From Burkholderiaceae bacterium (GTDB taxonomy: Bacteria; Pseudomonadota; Gammaproteobacteria; Burkholderiales; Burkholderiaceae_C), in assembly GCA_017992055.1 (NCBI GenBank), contig JAGOPK010000008.1, positions 62,001 through 126,000 of the forward strand: a stretch of DNA of 64,000 bases. Direction: 5' to 3'. Below are positions 1 through 8,395 of the stretch, piece after piece. Numbering within the stretch: the stretch's first letter is position 1; each line of letters opens with the position of its first letter. Under the pieces are notes generated by a model. That model was not told where the DNA came from and searched no databases. It saw nothing but the letters and a program-made list of their open reading frames with translations. The position numbers were made by a program, and so were the translations under genes.

Positions 1-1
1 C

Positions 2-292
2 GAGCTGACGCCCGAGTTTGTCGAGAGCTTCGGCCTCAAGGTGCACCGCGGCGTGCTGATCACCGGCGTGCTGCAGGACGGACCGGCCTTCAAGGGCGGC
101 ATGAAGCCCGGTGACGTGGTCACCCAGGTGGCCGGCAGCGAAGTCGACAGCGTGTCGCAGCTGCTCAACACCGTGGCCGCACTGCCTCCGGGCAAGCCGG
201 CGGTGCTGCAGGTGCAGCGAGGCGGCAAGGCCCTGGCGCTGACGGTGGACGTGGTGCAGCGCAAGCCGCAGCTGCTGAGGCGGCCGCAGTAG
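2..292 (+). CDS. HtrA/Deg-type serine protease, C-terminal PDZ fragment (5' end outside window)
   Basis: The reading frame is open from base 2 and ends at TAG, giving the last 96 residues of a protein that starts upstream. The fragment is a PDZ domain: GVLITGV, then GPAFKGGMKPGD, then a closing strand ending in LTVDVVQRKP. This is the usual C terminus of periplasmic trypsin-like HtrA proteases (DegQ/DegS/AlgW group), where the PDZ domain recognises exposed C termini of misfolded proteins. It is convergent with tatC, 16 bases away, an arrangement seen in Burkholderiales. The catalytic domain is not visible, so the exact subfamily is open. A second, complete HtrA protein (mucD) lies at 55143-56612. 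Confidence 0.8.
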   Translation, partial: ELTPEFVESFGLKVHRGVLITGVLQDGPAFKGGMKPGDVVTQVAGSEVDSVSQLLNTVAALPPGKPAVLQVQRGGKALALTVDVVQRKPQLLRRPQ

Positions 293-308
293 GCGGCCCG
301 CCCCCCGA

Positions 309-1103
309 TCAGACCTTGGGCTGCCCGGCGGCGTCGGTCGTGTCGGCGTCCGGCGCCTGGGTGTGGCGTATGAACACCTGGGCCGCCCAGATGCCCACCT
401 CGTAGAGCAGGCACATCGGGATCGCCAGCGACAGCTGCGACACCACGTCGGGCGGCGTGATGACGGCGGCGATGATGAAGGCGACGACGATGAAGTAGCC
501 GCGCCACTCCTTGAGCTTGGCCACCGACACCACGCCCATGCGCGCCAGCACCACCACCGCCACCGGCACCTCGAAGGCCGCGCCGAAGGCGATGAACATC
601 GACAGCACAAAGCCGAGATAGGCCTCGATGTCCGGCGCCGGCGTGATGCTCTTGGGCGCAAAGCCCTGGATGAACTTGAACACCTGGCCGAACACGAAGA
701 AGTAGCAGAAGGCCACGCCCATCAGGAACAGCACGGTGCTGGACACCACCAGCGGCAGCACCAGGCGCTTCTCGTGGCTGTACAGGCCCGGCGCGACAAA
801 GGCCCAGACCTGGTACAGCACCACCGGCAGCGCGATCAGAAAGGCCGCCATCAGCGTGACCTTCAGCGGCACCAGGAAGGGCGAGATCACGCTGGTGGCG
901 ATCAGCGTCGCGCCCTTGGGCAGGTTGGCCACCAGCGGCTGGGCCAGCAGGTCGTACAGGCCACCCGGCCCGGGCCACAGGCACAGCGCGCCGAACACCA
1001 CGCCGATGGCGATGACGGCGCGGATCAGCCGGTCGCGCAGCTCGATCAGGTGCGAGACAAAGGGCTGCTCGGTGCCGGCGAGCTCGTCTTGGGGATCGCT
1101 CAT
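309..1103 (-). CDS. tatC: Sec-independent protein translocase TatC
   Basis: 264-residue polytopic inner-membrane protein, the receptor for twin-arginine signal peptides in the TatABC translocase. About six hydrophobic segments are visible, and the N-terminal cytosolic motif FVSHLIELRDRL is the TatC signature. The start was set at MSDPQDE, which follows tatB by 7 bases; the longer open frame only reads back into tatB. It is the last gene of the tatABC unit and converges on the HtrA-type protease. The C-terminal tail (APDADTTDAAGQPKV) is hydrophilic and unremarkable. Confidence 0.96.
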   Translation of the reverse strand: MSDPQDELAGTEQPFVSHLIELRDRLIRAVIAIGVVFGALCLWPGPGGLYDLLAQPLVANLPKGATLIATSVISPFLVPLKVTLMAAFLIALPVVLYQVWAFVAPGLYSHEKRLVLPLVVSSTVLFLMGVAFCYFFVFGQVFKFIQGFAPKSITPAPDIEAYLGFVLSMFIAFGAAFEVPVAVVVLARMGVVSVAKLKEWRGYFIVVAFIIAAVITPPDVVSQLSLAIPMCLLYEVGIWAAQVFIRHTQAPDADTTDAAGQPKV

Positions 1104-1110
1104 CGCGGGC

Positions 1111-1614
1111 TCAGGCTTTCTGCATGCCGCGCGGGCGGTGGCGCGCCACGCGGGCCGCGCCGGACTGCACATGGCCCTTGACGCCGGCCTGCTGCTTGTA
1201 CCAGCGTGGCATGGCGCTGCGCTTCAGGCGCCAGCGCTTGTTGGGCCGCACATACACCGGCGGCGGCTGCGTCCAGGCCTCGCCGCTGCCCAGCTCGGGC
1301 GGCGACAGCGCGCTGTTGACGTCGGAGGCGATCTCGCCGAACTGCTGGTGGAAGGACTGCTGGGCCTCGTTCAGGTCCTTGGTGACGCTGGCCTCGACAT
1401 CGCGGGCCGCGGTCTCGAACTGCGACTTCATCTTCTGCAGTTCTTCCAGCTCGATCGAGCGGTTGACCTCGGCCTTGACGTCGGCCACGTAGCGGCGTGC
1501 CTTGCCCATCAGGTGGCCGACGGTGCGGGCGACCTTGGGCAGCTTCTCGGGGCCGATGACGATCAGCGCCACCGCGCCGATCAGCGCGATCTTGTCGAAA
1601 CCGAAGTCGATCAT
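1111..1614 (-). CDS. tatB: Sec-independent protein translocase TatB
   Basis: 167 residues. One N-terminal membrane helix (about 2-20) is followed by the IGPEKLP hinge and a long amphipathic helix, the layout of TatB, which passes the signal peptide between TatC and TatA. The start [13 protein letters not shown] matches the family N terminus; upstream codons in the same frame overlap tatA and are not family-like. The C-terminal region from about residue 100 is basic and low in conservation, as usual for TatB. Confidence 0.95.
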   Translation of the reverse strand: MIDFGFDKIALIGAVALIVIGPEKLPKVARTVGHLMGKARRYVADVKAEVNRSIELEELQKMKSQFETAARDVEASVTKDLNEAQQSFHQQFGEIASDVNSALSPPELGSGEAWTQPPPVYVRPNKRWRLKRSAMPRWYKQQAGVKGHVQSGAARVARHRPRGMQKA

Positions 1615-1675
1615 GCTGGACGGCCGGCGGCCGCCCGTGCGGGGGCACGCGGCATCTGGGTGCTCGGAGCGGTGC

Positions 1676-1918
1676 TCAGGACTTGGTCTTGGCCTCGACG
1701 TCGACGGTGTTGCCGTCGGCCGTCTTCTGCGTGGCGGTGACCTGCTGCTGCGGCGGCACCGGGGCATCGGCCGAGGCCGCGCCGTCCTTCATGCCGTCCT
1801 TGAAGCCCTTGACCGCCGAACCCAGGTCGCTGCCCACGTTCTTGAGCTTCTTGGTGCCGAAGATCAGCACCACCACGACCAGCACGATCAGCCAGTGCCA
1901 GATGCTGAATGAACCCAT
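1676..1918 (-). CDS. tatA: Sec-independent protein translocase TatA
   Basis: 80 residues: a short periplasmic end, one membrane helix (about 5-21) and the [14 protein letters not shown] hinge plus amphipathic helix. This is the pore-forming or membrane-thinning subunit of the Tat system. The start MGSFSIWHW has AGGAG six bases upstream. The phenylalanine-glycine pair after the membrane helix, needed for TatA function in studied homologues, is present. A likely promoter lies in the gap upstream (see 1980-1985). Confidence 0.96.
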   Translation of the reverse strand: MGSFSIWHWLIVLVVVVLIFGTKKLKNVGSDLGSAVKGFKDGMKDGAASADAPVPPQQQVTATQKTADGNTVDVEAKTKS

Positions 1919-1979
1919 GACGAACTCCTGAATGCCCGAAGGCCTGAAGGCTATTGACCGCTGTGCGGCGAAGACCGCG

Positions 1980-1985
1980 ATTCTA
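1980..1985 (-). promoter_or_regulatory. Candidate -10 element of the tatABC promoter
   Basis: On the minus strand the hexamer reads TAGAAT (5 of 6 to TATAAT), 62 bases before the tatA start, in the 131-base gap between the HIT gene and tatA. No convincing -35 is seen. tatABC may therefore be transcribed separately from the his/HIT genes upstream. Confidence 0.4.
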
Positions 1986-2049
1986 GGTGGTGCGGGCGGG
2001 AACGCCGGTGACAGTGGCAAGACGCGGCTTGAGCAGGCTCAGCCCTTGC

Positions 2050-2397
2050 TCAGCCCTTGCTCCAGGGCCGCGGGCCGCCCATCACATGCAGATGCAGGTG
2101 CATCACCTCCTGCAGACCGTCGCGGCCGGTGTTGATGACATGGCGGAAGCCGTTGCTGACGCCCAGTTCGCGCATCAGCCGCGGCGTGATGGCCATCATG
2201 CGCCCCAGCAGGCCGGCATGCTCGTCGCCGACCTCGGCCATGCTGACGATGTGGGTCTTGGGGATCACCAGCACATGCACCGGCGCCCAGGGCTGGATGT
2301 CGTGGAAGGCCAGCAACTCGTCGTCCTCGTGGACCTTCTTGGACGGGATCTGGCCGGCGACGATCTTGCAGAAGATGCAGTTCGGATCAGCGTGCAT
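2050..2397 (-). CDS. HIT family protein (histidine triad nucleotide-binding)
   Basis: 115 residues with the complete histidine triad HLHLHVMGG (His100, His102, His104) and the N-terminal CIFCKIVAGQIPS motif, both typical of the HinT/PKCI branch. Such proteins hydrolyse AMP-lysine and other adenosine phosphoramidates in the cytosol. In many betaproteobacteria it sits between the his genes and tatABC, as here. It lies 33 bases after the DUF4870-like gene and probably shares its transcript. The two N-terminal cysteines (CIFC) are those that bind zinc in some HIT proteins; whether zinc is bound here cannot be told. Confidence 0.93.
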   Translation of the reverse strand: MHADPNCIFCKIVAGQIPSKKVHEDDELLAFHDIQPWAPVHVLVIPKTHIVSMAEVGDEHAGLLGRMMAITPRLMRELGVSNGFRHVINTGRDGLQEVMHLHLHVMGGPRPWSKG

Positions 2398-2430
2398 GGG
2401 CTTCGGGAGGCTTGAGGGGAGGATTCGGAG

Positions 2431-2814
2431 TCAGACCGGCATCGCGCGCCGGTCGTTCAGGGCCAGCCAGCCGCGCAGCACGCGGTACAGGAACCACAGC
2501 GAGATCAGGCCCCAGGCGATCCAGCCCGGCGCGATCAGCAGCAGCCACAGCGGCAGCGTCACGGCATAGGCGATGGCGGCAAACACCACGCTGCGGATGC
2601 GCCAGCGGAAATGGCTGTCCTGCCAGCTGCCAGCGGCATCGCCGCGCTTGAGCAGATCCAGGCCAAAGGCCACCAGCAGCAGCAGCACGCTGCCCTGGGC
2701 GCCGGGCAGCACCGCGCCGATGGCGACGATGGCATGCAGGGCATAGCTGATGTGGCCGATGGTACGCAGCGAGGCCTCGCGCTCGGCGTCCAGGATCACG
2801 AATCCGTCGCTCAT
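2431..2814 (-). CDS. DUF4870-type small membrane protein
   Basis: 127 residues with three to four hydrophobic helices (about 19-35, 42-55, 75-92 and 92-112) and short loops. The N terminus ([19 protein letters not shown]) resembles the DUF4870 family found beside hisE in Burkholderiales. The function is unknown. Its ATG overlaps the hisE stop by four bases, so it is translationally coupled to histidine biosynthesis, but nothing in the protein suggests an enzymatic role. Confidence 0.85.
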   Translation of the reverse strand: MSDGFVILDAEREASLRTIGHISYALHAIVAIGAVLPGAQGSVLLLLVAFGLDLLKRGDAAGSWQDSHFRWRIRSVVFAAIAYAVTLPLWLLLIAPGWIAWGLISLWFLYRVLRGWLALNDRRAMPV

Positions 2815-3197
2815 CGCCCGCCCTCCTGGCTTTGTTCCTGGCGTTCGCGCTCAGCCACCTTGCGCAGCGCAAACTCCTCCAGCCCCGACAGGCCTTCGCG
2901 CCGCGCCAGCTCGGCCAGCACATCGGCCGGCTTGAGGTTGAACTGGGCCAGCGCGATCATCGAGTGAAACCACAGGTCGGCGACCTCGTAGACGATCTTC
3001 TCGGGCACGCCGTCCTTGGCCGCCATCACCGTCTCGGTGGCCTCCTCGCCAACTTTCTTGAGGATGGCGTCGGTGCCCTTGGCAAACAGCCGCGCGACAT
3101 AGCTTTTGTCGGGGTCGCCGCCGGCGGCCGGCTTGCGCGACTCGATGACCTCGGCCAGGCGGGCCAGCAGGTCCTGGGACAACGGGGCTTGGCTCAT
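2811..3197 (-). CDS. hisE: Phosphoribosyl-ATP pyrophosphatase HisE
   Basis: 128 residues, all-helical MazG-like fold; motifs KKVGEEATE and YEVADLWFH carry the acidic Mg-binding residues. It hydrolyses PR-ATP to PR-AMP, step 2 of histidine synthesis. It is encoded separately from hisI (in enterobacteria the two are fused) and starts 4 bases after hisI ends. Confidence 0.96.
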   Translation of the reverse strand: MSQAPLSQDLLARLAEVIESRKPAAGGDPDKSYVARLFAKGTDAILKKVGEEATETVMAAKDGVPEKIVYEVADLWFHSMIALAQFNLKPADVLAELARREGLSGLEEFALRKVAERERQEQSQEGGR

Positions 3198-3201
3198 CGC
3201 A

Positions 3202-3630
3202 TCAGCGGCGGTAGATGTGTTCGGGGTCCTGCAGCACCGGATCGACCGGCGTCCACCGGCCGTCCTGGAGCACGCTGTAGAAGCAGGAATGGCGCCCGGT
3301 GTGGCAGGCGATGCCGGGCTCGTGGCCCAGCTGCGTGATCTTCAGCAGCACCACGTCGTTGTCGCAGTCCAGCCGGATCTCGTGCACCTGCTGGAAGTGG
3401 CCGCTCTCCTCGCCCTTGTGCCACAGGCGGCTGCGCGAACGGCTCCAGTACACGGCCTGGCCGCGCTGGGCTGTCAAGGCCAGGGCCTCGCGGTTCATCC
3501 AGGCGAACATCAGCACGTCGCCGCTGGCGGCCTCTTGCGCGATCACCGGCACCAGGCCGTCGCGGTCCCATTTGATGCTGTCCAGCCAGCCCTGTTCACG
3601 GTCCATGGCGGCAGTGTAGTCAGTCGACAT
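3202..3630 (-). CDS. hisI: Phosphoribosyl-AMP cyclohydrolase HisI
   Basis: 142 residues. The motif [17 protein letters not shown] carries the zinc cysteines and DCDNDVVLL the Mg site; the enzyme opens the adenine ring of PR-AMP, step 3 of histidine synthesis. The start at 3630 (MSTDYTAAM) was preferred because GGAG lies six bases upstream; a second ATG at 3606 lacks a ribosome site. The chosen start overlaps the Nudix gene by 11 bases. hisF, the usual upstream neighbour, is absent; its place is taken by the Nudix and DUF815 genes. Confidence 0.95.
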   Translation of the reverse strand: MSTDYTAAMDREQGWLDSIKWDRDGLVPVIAQEAASGDVLMFAWMNREALALTAQRGQAVYWSRSRSRLWHKGEESGHFQQVHEIRLDCDNDVVLLKITQLGHEPGIACHTGRHSCFYSVLQDGRWTPVDPVLQDPEHIYRR

Positions 3631-4102
3631 AGGTCGCTCCGGCGTGGTCCCATTCGGCGGCAAACCAGCGCAGCACCGGCAGCGTGCCCGGCAGCACCGG
3701 CCGCACCTGCACCGGCAGGCTGCACCAGGCCATCTGCTGGCCCTCGCGCATCTCGAACTCGCCGCTCCAGTCGAACACCTTGCAGAAGTTCAGCCGCACG
3801 CGGGCATGGGGGTAATCGAACATCTCCACCTGCCAGGGCTGGACGGCGCCGATGGTGATGCCCAGTTCCTCGTGCAGTTCACGCCGCAGCGCCTGTTCCA
3901 GCGTCTCGCCGGGCTCGAACTTGCCGCCCGGAAACTCCCAGTGGCCCGCATACACCTTGCCCGGCGGCCGGGAGGTCAGCAGGAACCCGGTTTCGCGGCC
4001 GGCGGCGTCGCGGCGCACCAGCACGCCCACGGCCACCTCGGTGACCGGGCGATCGTGCGTGGGCGCGCCATCCACCGCGGTGATGCGCGGCGCCTCAGAC
4101 AT
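3620..4102 (-). CDS. Nudix hydrolase, MutT-like
   Basis: 160 residues. The Nudix box is complete: [20 protein letters not shown] followed by LGI. The preceding WEFPGG and the short size fit MutT-type 8-oxo-dGTP diphosphatases, which clean the nucleotide pool of oxidised dGTP. The substrate is inferred, since many Nudix enzymes share this outline. The start MSEAPRIT overlaps the end of the DUF815 ATPase by 8 bases, so the two are coupled. Confidence 0.88.
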   Translation of the reverse strand: MSEAPRITAVDGAPTHDRPVTEVAVGVLVRRDAAGRETGFLLTSRPPGKVYAGHWEFPGGKFEPGETLEQALRRELHEELGITIGAVQPWQVEMFDYPHARVRLNFCKVFDWSGEFEMREGQQMAWCSLPVQVRPVLPGTLPVLRWFAAEWDHAGATYVD

Positions 4103-5033
4103 GGTCCAGCCCGTCCGGCGCCGGCGCATCCGACGAGCGTTCGGCCGGCGCATCGCCGCCATGGTCGCGGCCGGCCCAGTCGCGGGCGAACTGGTAGGCC
4201 ACGCGGCCCGAGCGCGAGCCCCGCTCCAGCGCCCACACCAGGCTGGGCTGGCGCGCGGCCTCGATCTGCGCCGCGGGCACGCCGTAGTGGCGCAGCCACT
4301 GGGCGACGATGGCCAGGTATTCGGGCTGGCTGAACGGGTAGAAGCTGATCCACAGGCCAAAGCGCTCGGACAGGCTGATCTTCTCCTCCACCACCTCGCC
4401 GGGATGGACCTCGCCGTCCTCGGTGTGCTGGTAGCTGAGGTTCTCCTTCATGTACTCGGGCAGCAGGTGGCGGCGGTTGCTGGTGGCATAGATCAGCAGG
4501 TTGTCGCTGGCCGCGGCAATGCTGCCGTCGAGGATGCTCTTCAGCGCCTTGTAGCCGGGCTCGCCCTCGTCGAAGCTGAGGTCGTCGCAGAACACGATGA
4601 AGCGCTCGGGCCGGTCCGCCACCAGGTCCACCAGGTCGGGCAGGTCGATCAGGTCGGCCTTGTCGACCTCGATCAGGCGCAGGCCCTGGCCGGCAAACTC
4701 GTTCAGGCAGGCCTTGATCAGACTGCTCTTGCCGGTGCCGCGGGCACCGGTCAGCAGCACGTTGTTGGCCGGCTGGCCGGCCACGAACTGGGCGGTGTTG
4801 CGCAGCAACCGATCCTTCTGGCCATCGACCTCCTGCAGGTCGGACAAACGGATGCCGGCCACCTGGCGCACCGGCTGCAGCAGGCCCGAGGCGCCACGGC
4901 GGCGGTAGCGGAAGGCGATGGAGGCGCCCCAGTCGGGCGCGGCCAGCGGATGGGGCAGCACGGCTTCCAGCCGGGCCAGCAGGGCGTCGGCGCGCGTCAG
5001 CAGGGCAGCCAGCATCGGGGATTCAGTGGTCAT
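4095..5033 (-). CDS. DUF815-family AAA+ ATPase
   Basis: 312 residues. Walker A GARGTGKSS (96-104) and Walker B FIVFCDDLSF are intact, and the sequence YATSNRRHLLPEYM is the sensor-1 region typical of the DUF815 family. A short N-terminal helical region precedes the ATPase core. Its cellular role is not established. First gene of the minus-strand block leading to hisIE and tatABC. Confidence 0.9.
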   Translation of the reverse strand: MTTESPMLAALLTRADALLARLEAVLPHPLAAPDWGASIAFRYRRRGASGLLQPVRQVAGIRLSDLQEVDGQKDRLLRNTAQFVAGQPANNVLLTGARGTGKSSLIKACLNEFAGQGLRLIEVDKADLIDLPDLVDLVADRPERFIVFCDDLSFDEGEPGYKALKSILDGSIAAASDNLLIYATSNRRHLLPEYMKENLSYQHTEDGEVHPGEVVEEKISLSERFGLWISFYPFSQPEYLAIVAQWLRHYGVPAAQIEAARQPSLVWALERGSRSGRVAYQFARDWAGRDHGGDAPAERSSDAPAPDGLDHV

Positions 5034-5039
5034 GCATCA

Positions 5040-5045
5040 AGTGTA
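5040..5045 (-). promoter_or_regulatory. Candidate -10 element for the DUF815-Nudix-his block
   Basis: The minus strand reads TACACT, the -10 form that recurs in this window, ending seven bases before the DUF815 ATG. If used, transcription would start at or next to the start codon, giving a leaderless message. No clear -35 is seen. Nothing else is recognised in the 245-base gap from 5034 to 5278. Confidence 0.3.
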
Positions 5046-5278
5046 GTCAGCGGCCACTGCCGGCCGCCCGGGCAGGCCGTCATGTGTCTGCCGGTCAAGC
5101 CTGCTTCACCAAGCGTTCACGCCAGCGCATGCCGGCGCATGCCCGGCCACGGCGCGGCATGGTCGCGGCACCGCAGGGCATCGCATGTCATGCAGCGGTC
5201 GGAAGCCGCCCCTCATCACCGGCCGCCTGCCGCAGCGCCTGCCTAGCATGGCTTCACCTCCTCTTGCCAAGACCTGCC

Positions 5279-5647
5279 ATGACCTCCATCCAAGCCAGCA
5301 CGGCGGCCTGCCGCGCCGCCTACCCCACCGTGGACCGCAGTGCGCTGCAGGGCCCGCTGAGCCGCGCCGTCGACAGCCTGGCCGATGCGCTGGGCAACGC
5401 GGCCAGCACCACCGCCAGCTTCAGCCGCGAGGCGCTGGACCGGCTGGCCCAGGCCGGCGATGCCGCGGTGGATGGCGCCGTCGATGCCGCCGTGTCGGCC
5501 TATGCCGAGGTGGCCGAGACCGCGGCCAGCGCGGCCGACCTGGGCAGCCAGGTGCTGGACGGCGCGCAGTCGGTGCTGGAGGGTGGCGTCTCCGGCGCGA
5601 TGCTGGGGGCCTCGGCCCTGGGCAGTGCGCTGGACCTGGTGCTTTGA
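5279..5647 (+). CDS. Hypothetical Ala-rich helical protein
   Basis: 122 residues, not recognised. It is rich in Ala, Ser and Asp with a regular pattern (SREALDRLAQAGDAAVDGAV) suggesting a long amphipathic helix from about 25 to 85, then a Gly/Ala-rich hydrophobic end (SGAMLGASALGSALDLVL). No signal peptide and no catalytic motif. The start ATG has no strong ribosome site. It precedes the next lipoprotein gene by 10 bases and probably shares an operon with it and the FlgH-like gene. Codon use is like the neighbours, supporting a real gene. Confidence 0.55.
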   Translation: MTSIQASTAACRAAYPTVDRSALQGPLSRAVDSLADALGNAASTTASFSREALDRLAQAGDAAVDGAVDAAVSAYAEVAETAASAADLGSQVLDGAQSVLEGGVSGAMLGASALGSALDLVL

Positions 5648-5657
5648 GGGCCGCGGC

Positions 5658-6218
5658 ATGAGCAGCATCACTGCCATCAAACGCCTGGGCCTCGTCGGTG
5701 GCCTGGCGGCCCTGGCCACCGGCCTGGGCGGCTGCGCCCTGGTCTCGCCGGCACCGGCCTGGGAACTGCTGAAGGCCGCCAGCGTCGCCGCCCAGGCCGG
5801 CCTGGCGCAGCAGAACCTGCGCGCCACCGGCACCGTGCACCACGGCCAGGCCATGCCGAGCGCGCTGTGCATCGAGTTCAACCCCGACGCGCCGGTGCCC
5901 GACCTGGTGCCGGTGCTGCAGCAGGAGCTGCGCCGCCACGACGTGGACAGCCGCGTCTATGCCCGTGGCGCGCCGGCGCCGGCCTGCAGCCACTGGCTGC
6001 GCTACACCGCGGCCATCGCCTGGGACCGGCTGGCCCTGGGCGGCGAACCCGCGGCCTATCTGCGCCAGGCCACGCTGACGCTGCAGCAGGGCGACGGCCG
6101 CGTGCTGGCCAGCAGCGGCTACGACCTGGACGCCACCGCCATCGGCAACAAATGGGCCGGCACCCGGGCCAAGCTGGCGCCGGTGGTCGAGGCCCTGGTC
6201 TACGGCCAGGACAGCTGA
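5658..6218 (+). CDS. Hypothetical outer-membrane lipoprotein (possibly Sbal_3080-like)
   Basis: 186 residues with a lipoprotein signal peptide ending in the lipobox LGGC (Cys26). The mature part contains CIEFNPDAPVPDLVPVL, a predicted alpha/beta region, and HWLRYTAAIAWD followed by YLRQATLTLQQGDGRV. This order of motifs resembles the small Sbal_3080-type lipoprotein family, from memory and unverified; function unknown. The residue after the lipidated Cys is Ala, so there is no inner-membrane retention signal and export to the outer membrane is likely. Confidence 0.7.
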   Translation: MSSITAIKRLGLVGGLAALATGLGGCALVSPAPAWELLKAASVAAQAGLAQQNLRATGTVHHGQAMPSALCIEFNPDAPVPDLVPVLQQELRRHDVDSRVYARGAPAPACSHWLRYTAAIAWDRLALGGEPAAYLRQATLTLQQGDGRVLASSGYDLDATAIGNKWAGTRAKLAPVVEALVYGQDS

Positions 6219-6246
6219 ACACCCGGCCATGCCCAGGAGCCAAGCC

Positions 6247-6954
6247 ATGCCCCCCCGCCTGTCCCCCACCGTGCTGCGCCTGGCCGTGTTCGGCCTGGCC
6301 TGTCTGGCCGGCTGCGCCAGCCCGCCCCCGTCCAGCATCAGCGGCCCGCTGCGCGCGGCGCCGCTGCGGCCGCCGCCCAACCTCGAGCGCCTGCCCAATG
6401 GCGCCATCTTCCGCGCCGATGCGCCCTACATCGGCCTGTTCACCGGCGAGCGCCGGCCCAGCGCCATCGGCGATACGCTGAAGATCGACATCGTCGAAAG
6501 CCTGAACGCCAGCACCCGGCTGAGCACCGACACCAGCCGCGAGAACAAGGTCGCCTCCAAGGGCCCCGGCGCGGGTTCGGGCGCGCTGGGCGGCGCGCTG
6601 AAGGGCCTGCTGAACCTGGACGCCTCGGCCTCGGGCAGCGATTCGTTCAAGGGCGATGGCCAGTCGGCCCATGTGCAGAAGTTCGACGGCCGCATCGCCG
6701 CCACCGTGGTCAATGTGCTGGCCAACGGCCACCTGGTGGTGGCCGGCGAGCGCAGCATCGCGCTGAACAGCGGCGCCACCGTGCTGCGCGTATCCGGCAT
6801 CGTCGACCCGGCCGACATCCGCAGCGGCAATGTGGTGGCCTCGCGCGACGTGGTCGACGCCCGGCTGGAAGCGCTGGGCGGTGGCGACATCGGCGGCAGC
6901 GGCCAGCGCGGCTGGCTGCAGCGCCTGCTCACCGACAGCCTGCGCGTGTGGTGA
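6247..6954 (+). CDS. FlgH-like L-ring lipoprotein, isolated from flagellar genes
   Basis: 235 residues. The signal peptide ends in the lipobox LAGC (Cys23). The mature chain follows FlgH: LPNGAIFRAD, then GDTLKIDIVESLNAST, a Gly/Ser-rich loop, KFDGRIAATVVNVLANGHLV, and the closing VSGIVDPADIRSGNVVASRD. FlgH forms the outer-membrane L-ring of the flagellar basal body. The start at 6247 has AGGAG seven bases upstream; an earlier ATG at 6229 lacks this. There is no flgI, flgG or flgJ nearby. It could be a paralogue recruited as an outer-membrane ring for another machine, or a displaced flgH. The last 26 bases overlap the 3' end of the sensor kinase gene. Confidence 0.85.
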   Translation: MPPRLSPTVLRLAVFGLACLAGCASPPPSSISGPLRAAPLRPPPNLERLPNGAIFRADAPYIGLFTGERRPSAIGDTLKIDIVESLNASTRLSTDTSRENKVASKGPGAGSGALGGALKGLLNLDASASGSDSFKGDGQSAHVQKFDGRIAATVVNVLANGHLVVAGERSIALNSGATVLRVSGIVDPADIRSGNVVASRDVVDARLEALGGGDIGGSGQRGWLQRLLTDSLRVW

Positions 6955-8395
6955 GGTCGGTATCGGCGGCAGCCGGCGCGGCAGCGACGCGTGGCAGGGC
7001 CAGGCCGACGGCCGAGCGCCGGCCGTCAAAAGGCCGCAGCAGCACGCGCCCGCCCAGGCGCTCGGCGATCTGCGCCACGATGGCCAGGCCCAGGCCGCAG
7101 TGGCCATGCTCGGCACGCTCGCCACGCCCGCCATGAAGCTTGGCAAAGGGCTGCAGCGCGCGCGCGAACAAGGCCTCGGGAATGCCGCGCCCGCCGTCGC
7201 AGACCAGCAGCCGGCATTCGTGCCGATCGACCTCGATCTGCACCGACACCGGCGCGCGACCATGGGCCAGCGCATTGCCGATCAGGTTGTCCAGCACACG
7301 CTGCAGCGCCAGGTCGGGGTAGCGCAGGTCGTCGCCGTCGCGCTCAAGGCCGGGCGGCAGCTGCACCGACACCAGGGCGCGGACATGGAAACGCTCCACC
7401 GCATGCCGCGCCAGCTCGGCCAGCGGCTCGGGCCGGCCCAGCGACAGGCCGGCCGCGCCCTGGGCGAAGGCCAGGAACTGCTCGATGATGCGCGCCAGCG
7501 CCTCGAAGTCCGGCGCCATGCGCTGGGCTACCGGCTCGGGCAGCTCGTAGTCGGCGCGCAGGCGCAGCCGCGTCAGCGGCGTGCGCAGATCGTGCGACAG
7601 GCCCACCAGCAGCTGGCGGCGGTCGTCGCGGGCCGATTGCAGCTGGTGCACCAGGTCGTTGAAGGCCCGCGCCAGCAGGCCCAGCTCGGGCGCGCTGCCG
7701 CGGCGCAGGCGCAGCGGCCGCAGCAGCTCGCGGCGCTCGCGCATCTGCTGGGCCATGGCCGCCAGCGGCCGCACCAGGGCGCGCTGGGCAAAGCCTTCGG
7801 CCAGCACGGCGGCCAGCAGCGCCGCCAGCGCCGCGGCCAGGCCCAGCCCGAGCCAGCGCTCCCAGGCCAGTGCCTCGGCACGCACCACGGGCGTGGCCAG
7901 GATCCAGGTTTCGCCCTGCAGCTGCACCTGGGCCTGCAGCCAGTGGCGCCGGTCCGGGCTGGTCTGGTGCCACAGCTGGTGCACGGCCGGCAGCTGGGTC
8001 TGCATCTGTGCCTGCATCTGCACCTGCAGTTGGGCCAGCAGCCGGGCGTCGTCGGCCGTCGGCCGGCCCTCGTCGGCGCTGGGCGGCGCGGGCAGGCCGC
8101 GCTCCCGGTCACCCGGCCGCCAGCGGTGCAGCACCAGCGGCCGGCCGGCGGCCGCGCCGGCCTCGCCCAGGGCCTGGGCCAGCTGCTGGCGCCGGGCCGC
8201 ATCGGGCGCGGCCGCCAGCGCCGCGGCCATCAGGCCCAGCTGCTGGACCCGGCCGTCGCGCAGCGCCTGCTCCAGCGGCAGCTGCACCAGCTGGCGCTGC
8301 AGGCCCATGCCGGCCAGCGCCGCCGCCACGGCCGAGGCGGCCATCAGCAGCGACAGGCGCCGCGTCAGCGGCAGCCGGGCCAGCGCCCGCTTCAC
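6929..8395 (-). CDS. Two-component sensor histidine kinase (EnvZ/OmpR class)
   Basis: 488 residues, GTG start overlapping the regulator stop (GTGA). Membrane helices at about 14-32 and 181-199 flank a periplasmic domain of about 145 residues rich in Gln. HAMP linker about 200-255, H-box GLSHDLRTPLTRLRL with phospho-acceptor His268, N-box DNLIGNALAHG, G-boxes CDGGRGIP and GLGLAI. The signal is unknown; the sensor domain resembles no family I can name. Its C terminus overlaps the convergent FlgH-like gene by 26 bases. Confidence 0.92.
   Translation of the reverse strand: MKRALARLPLTRRLSLLMAASAVAAALAGMGLQRQLVQLPLEQALRDGRVQQLGLMAAALAAAPDAARRQQLAQALGEAGAAAGRPLVLHRWRPGDRERGLPAPPSADEGRPTADDARLLAQLQVQMQAQMQTQLPAVHQLWHQTSPDRRHWLQAQVQLQGETWILATPVVRAEALAWERWLGLGLAAALAALLAAVLAEGFAQRALVRPLAAMAQQMRERRELLRPLRLRRGSAPELGLLARAFNDLVHQLQSARDDRRQLLVGLSHDLRTPLTRLRLRADYELPEPVAQRMAPDFEALARIIEQFLAFAQGAAGLSLGRPEPLAELARHAVERFHVRALVSVQLPPGLERDGDDLRYPDLALQRVLDNLIGNALAHGRAPVSVQIEVDRHECRLLVCDGGRGIPEALFARALQPFAKLHGGRGERAEHGHCGLGLAIVAQIAERLGGRVLLRPFDGRRSAVGLALPRVAAAPAAADTDLTTRAGCR

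Noticed and set aside
309..1181. Plus-strand open frame opposite tatC
   Set aside because: His/Arg-rich shadow of a membrane-protein gene.
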